Origin: Clostridia bacterium
GTDB lineage: Bacteria; Bacillota; Clostridia; Acetivibrionales; JAFADI01
DNA: 64,000 nucleotides
NCBI GenBank assembly: GCA_026418695.1
Contig: JAOAAU010000147.1
Coordinates: 1 to 64,000 of the forward strand
Direction of reading: 5' to 3'
Shown here: in pieces, positions 63,575-64,000 of the stretch
Position numbering within the stretch: position 1 is the stretch's first letter
Layout of the letters: every line of letters starts with the position of its first letter
Made by a program: the position numbers and the translations under genes
Notes under the pieces: generated by a model
What the model saw: the letters and a program-made list of their open reading frames with translations, nothing else
Told to the model about the DNA's origin: nothing
Databases searched by the model: none

Positions 63575-64000
63575 CTAAATCAGTGAGTAAATAACCATTC
63601 CACCCATCATCAAAGTTGAAATCCAGCTGTCTCTCAACTTCTGCCTGTTCCTTATCAAGAAAGGTAGTTTTACCAGTTCAATTATACCTATCATTATAGC
63701 AAATATTGTCACAGGATGTACTCCTGCATTTCCTTTAATCACAGCCATGGATAGTACTGTTGATATCAGGCCAGCCAAAACATACAGTATGAATTTTAGA
63801 TACTGGAGGATCCCCTTTTTCACATAGGAACCCTTGCCTCTCAAAACCAGGAAGTAATAGCCTGTCATGAATAATATAAAAAGTATCATCGTCTTAAAAA
63901 ACAAGTGAGTTAGACTTTTGAGTAAGATTGCCGAAAAACTTAATCGCAGCTGTCCATTTCCGTCATTGAGAAGATTCTCGACTTCCTCCTGAGTCCAACC
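63575..64000 (-). CDS. partial membrane protein, 5' end outside the window
   Basis: The frame is open from the TAG at 63575 to the window edge without a stop, giving at least 141 codons. The first visible part is soluble (GWTQEEVENLLNDGNGQLRL) and is followed by three hydrophobic segments (MILFILFMTGYYFLVL; FILYVLAGLISTVLSMAVI; VTIFAIMIGIIELVKLPFLI) and a short tail. A shorter protein starting at a TTG or ATG near 63890-63904 is possible but lacks a ribosome binding site, so I favour the longer partial gene. I do not recognise the family. It precedes the response regulator by 8 nt. Confidence 0.6.
   Translation of the reverse strand, partial: GWTQEEVENLLNDGNGQLRLSFSAILLKSLTHLFFKTMILFILFMTGYYFLVLRGKGSYVKKGILQYLKFILYVLAGLISTVLSMAVIKGNAGVHPVTIFAIMIGIIELVKLPFLIRNRQKLRDSWISTLMMGGMVIYSLI

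Overview
The window looks like chromosome of a low-GC, Gram-positive plant-biomass fermenter, most likely a member of class Clostridia (Bacillota). This rests on AGGAGG-type ribosome binding sites, lipobox solute-binding proteins, repeated YesM/YesN two-component systems, a 4Fe-4S aldo/keto reductase and A+T-rich intergenic DNA. Genus cannot be fixed from the sequence. I recognise no tRNA, rRNA, CRISPR array, prophage or replication origin.

Layout. 1-1,120: a Y1 (HUH) REP-associated-type transposase. 1,130-6,302: an Fe-S aldo/keto reductase with its TetR regulator, a GH3 beta-xylosidase-type glycosidase and an AraC regulator. 6,640-13,446: carbohydrate importer 0 (YesN-YesM, lipoprotein, two CUT1 permeases). 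14,152-28,370: a glucuronoxylan/aldouronate locus with GH39 xylosidase, LplA/LplC/LplB importer 1, a membrane-bound YesS-like AraC regulator, GH67 alpha-glucuronidase, an AraC regulator, UxuA and UxuB. 28,896-35,105: a six-gene operon (MFS, MATE, NodB-type deacetylase, ABC-2 exporter trio). 35,453-44,529: importer 2 (YesM-YesN, two different binding proteins, one permease pair), ending beside a chemoreceptor-gene remnant. 44,664-53,776: importer 3, in which one YesM kinase sits between two YesN regulators. 54,085-63,566: an envelope/signalling region with an ECF sigma factor and its probable DUF4367 anti-sigma factor, a BlaI-type repressor coupled to a secreted GH18-LRR protein, and two convergent OmpR-type two-component systems. 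A membrane-protein gene runs off the right end.

How it fits together. The three glycosidases have no signal peptide, so (methyl-)glucuronoxylo-oligosaccharides are probably imported by LplABC-type systems and cut inside the cell. GH67 would release glucuronate and GH39/GH3 would release xylose. UxuB and UxuA would carry fructuronate to mannonate and then KDG; the isomerase that makes fructuronate is not here. All four CUT1 importers lack an ATPase gene and presumably share a distant MsmX/UgpC-type subunit. Substrates of importers 0, 2 and 3 cannot be read from sequence.

A family of palindromes built on GTGCAGAAC(T/C)GTCCCC is scattered through non-coding gaps in the same window as the Y1 transposase. 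This REP/RAYT-like pairing is the strongest non-genic signal. Other points of note are the 1-kinase/2-regulator operon, the BlaI/GH18-LRR pair without BlaR1, a duplicated promoter-like segment next to the aguA and uxuB genes, and two MITE-like inverted-repeat elements.
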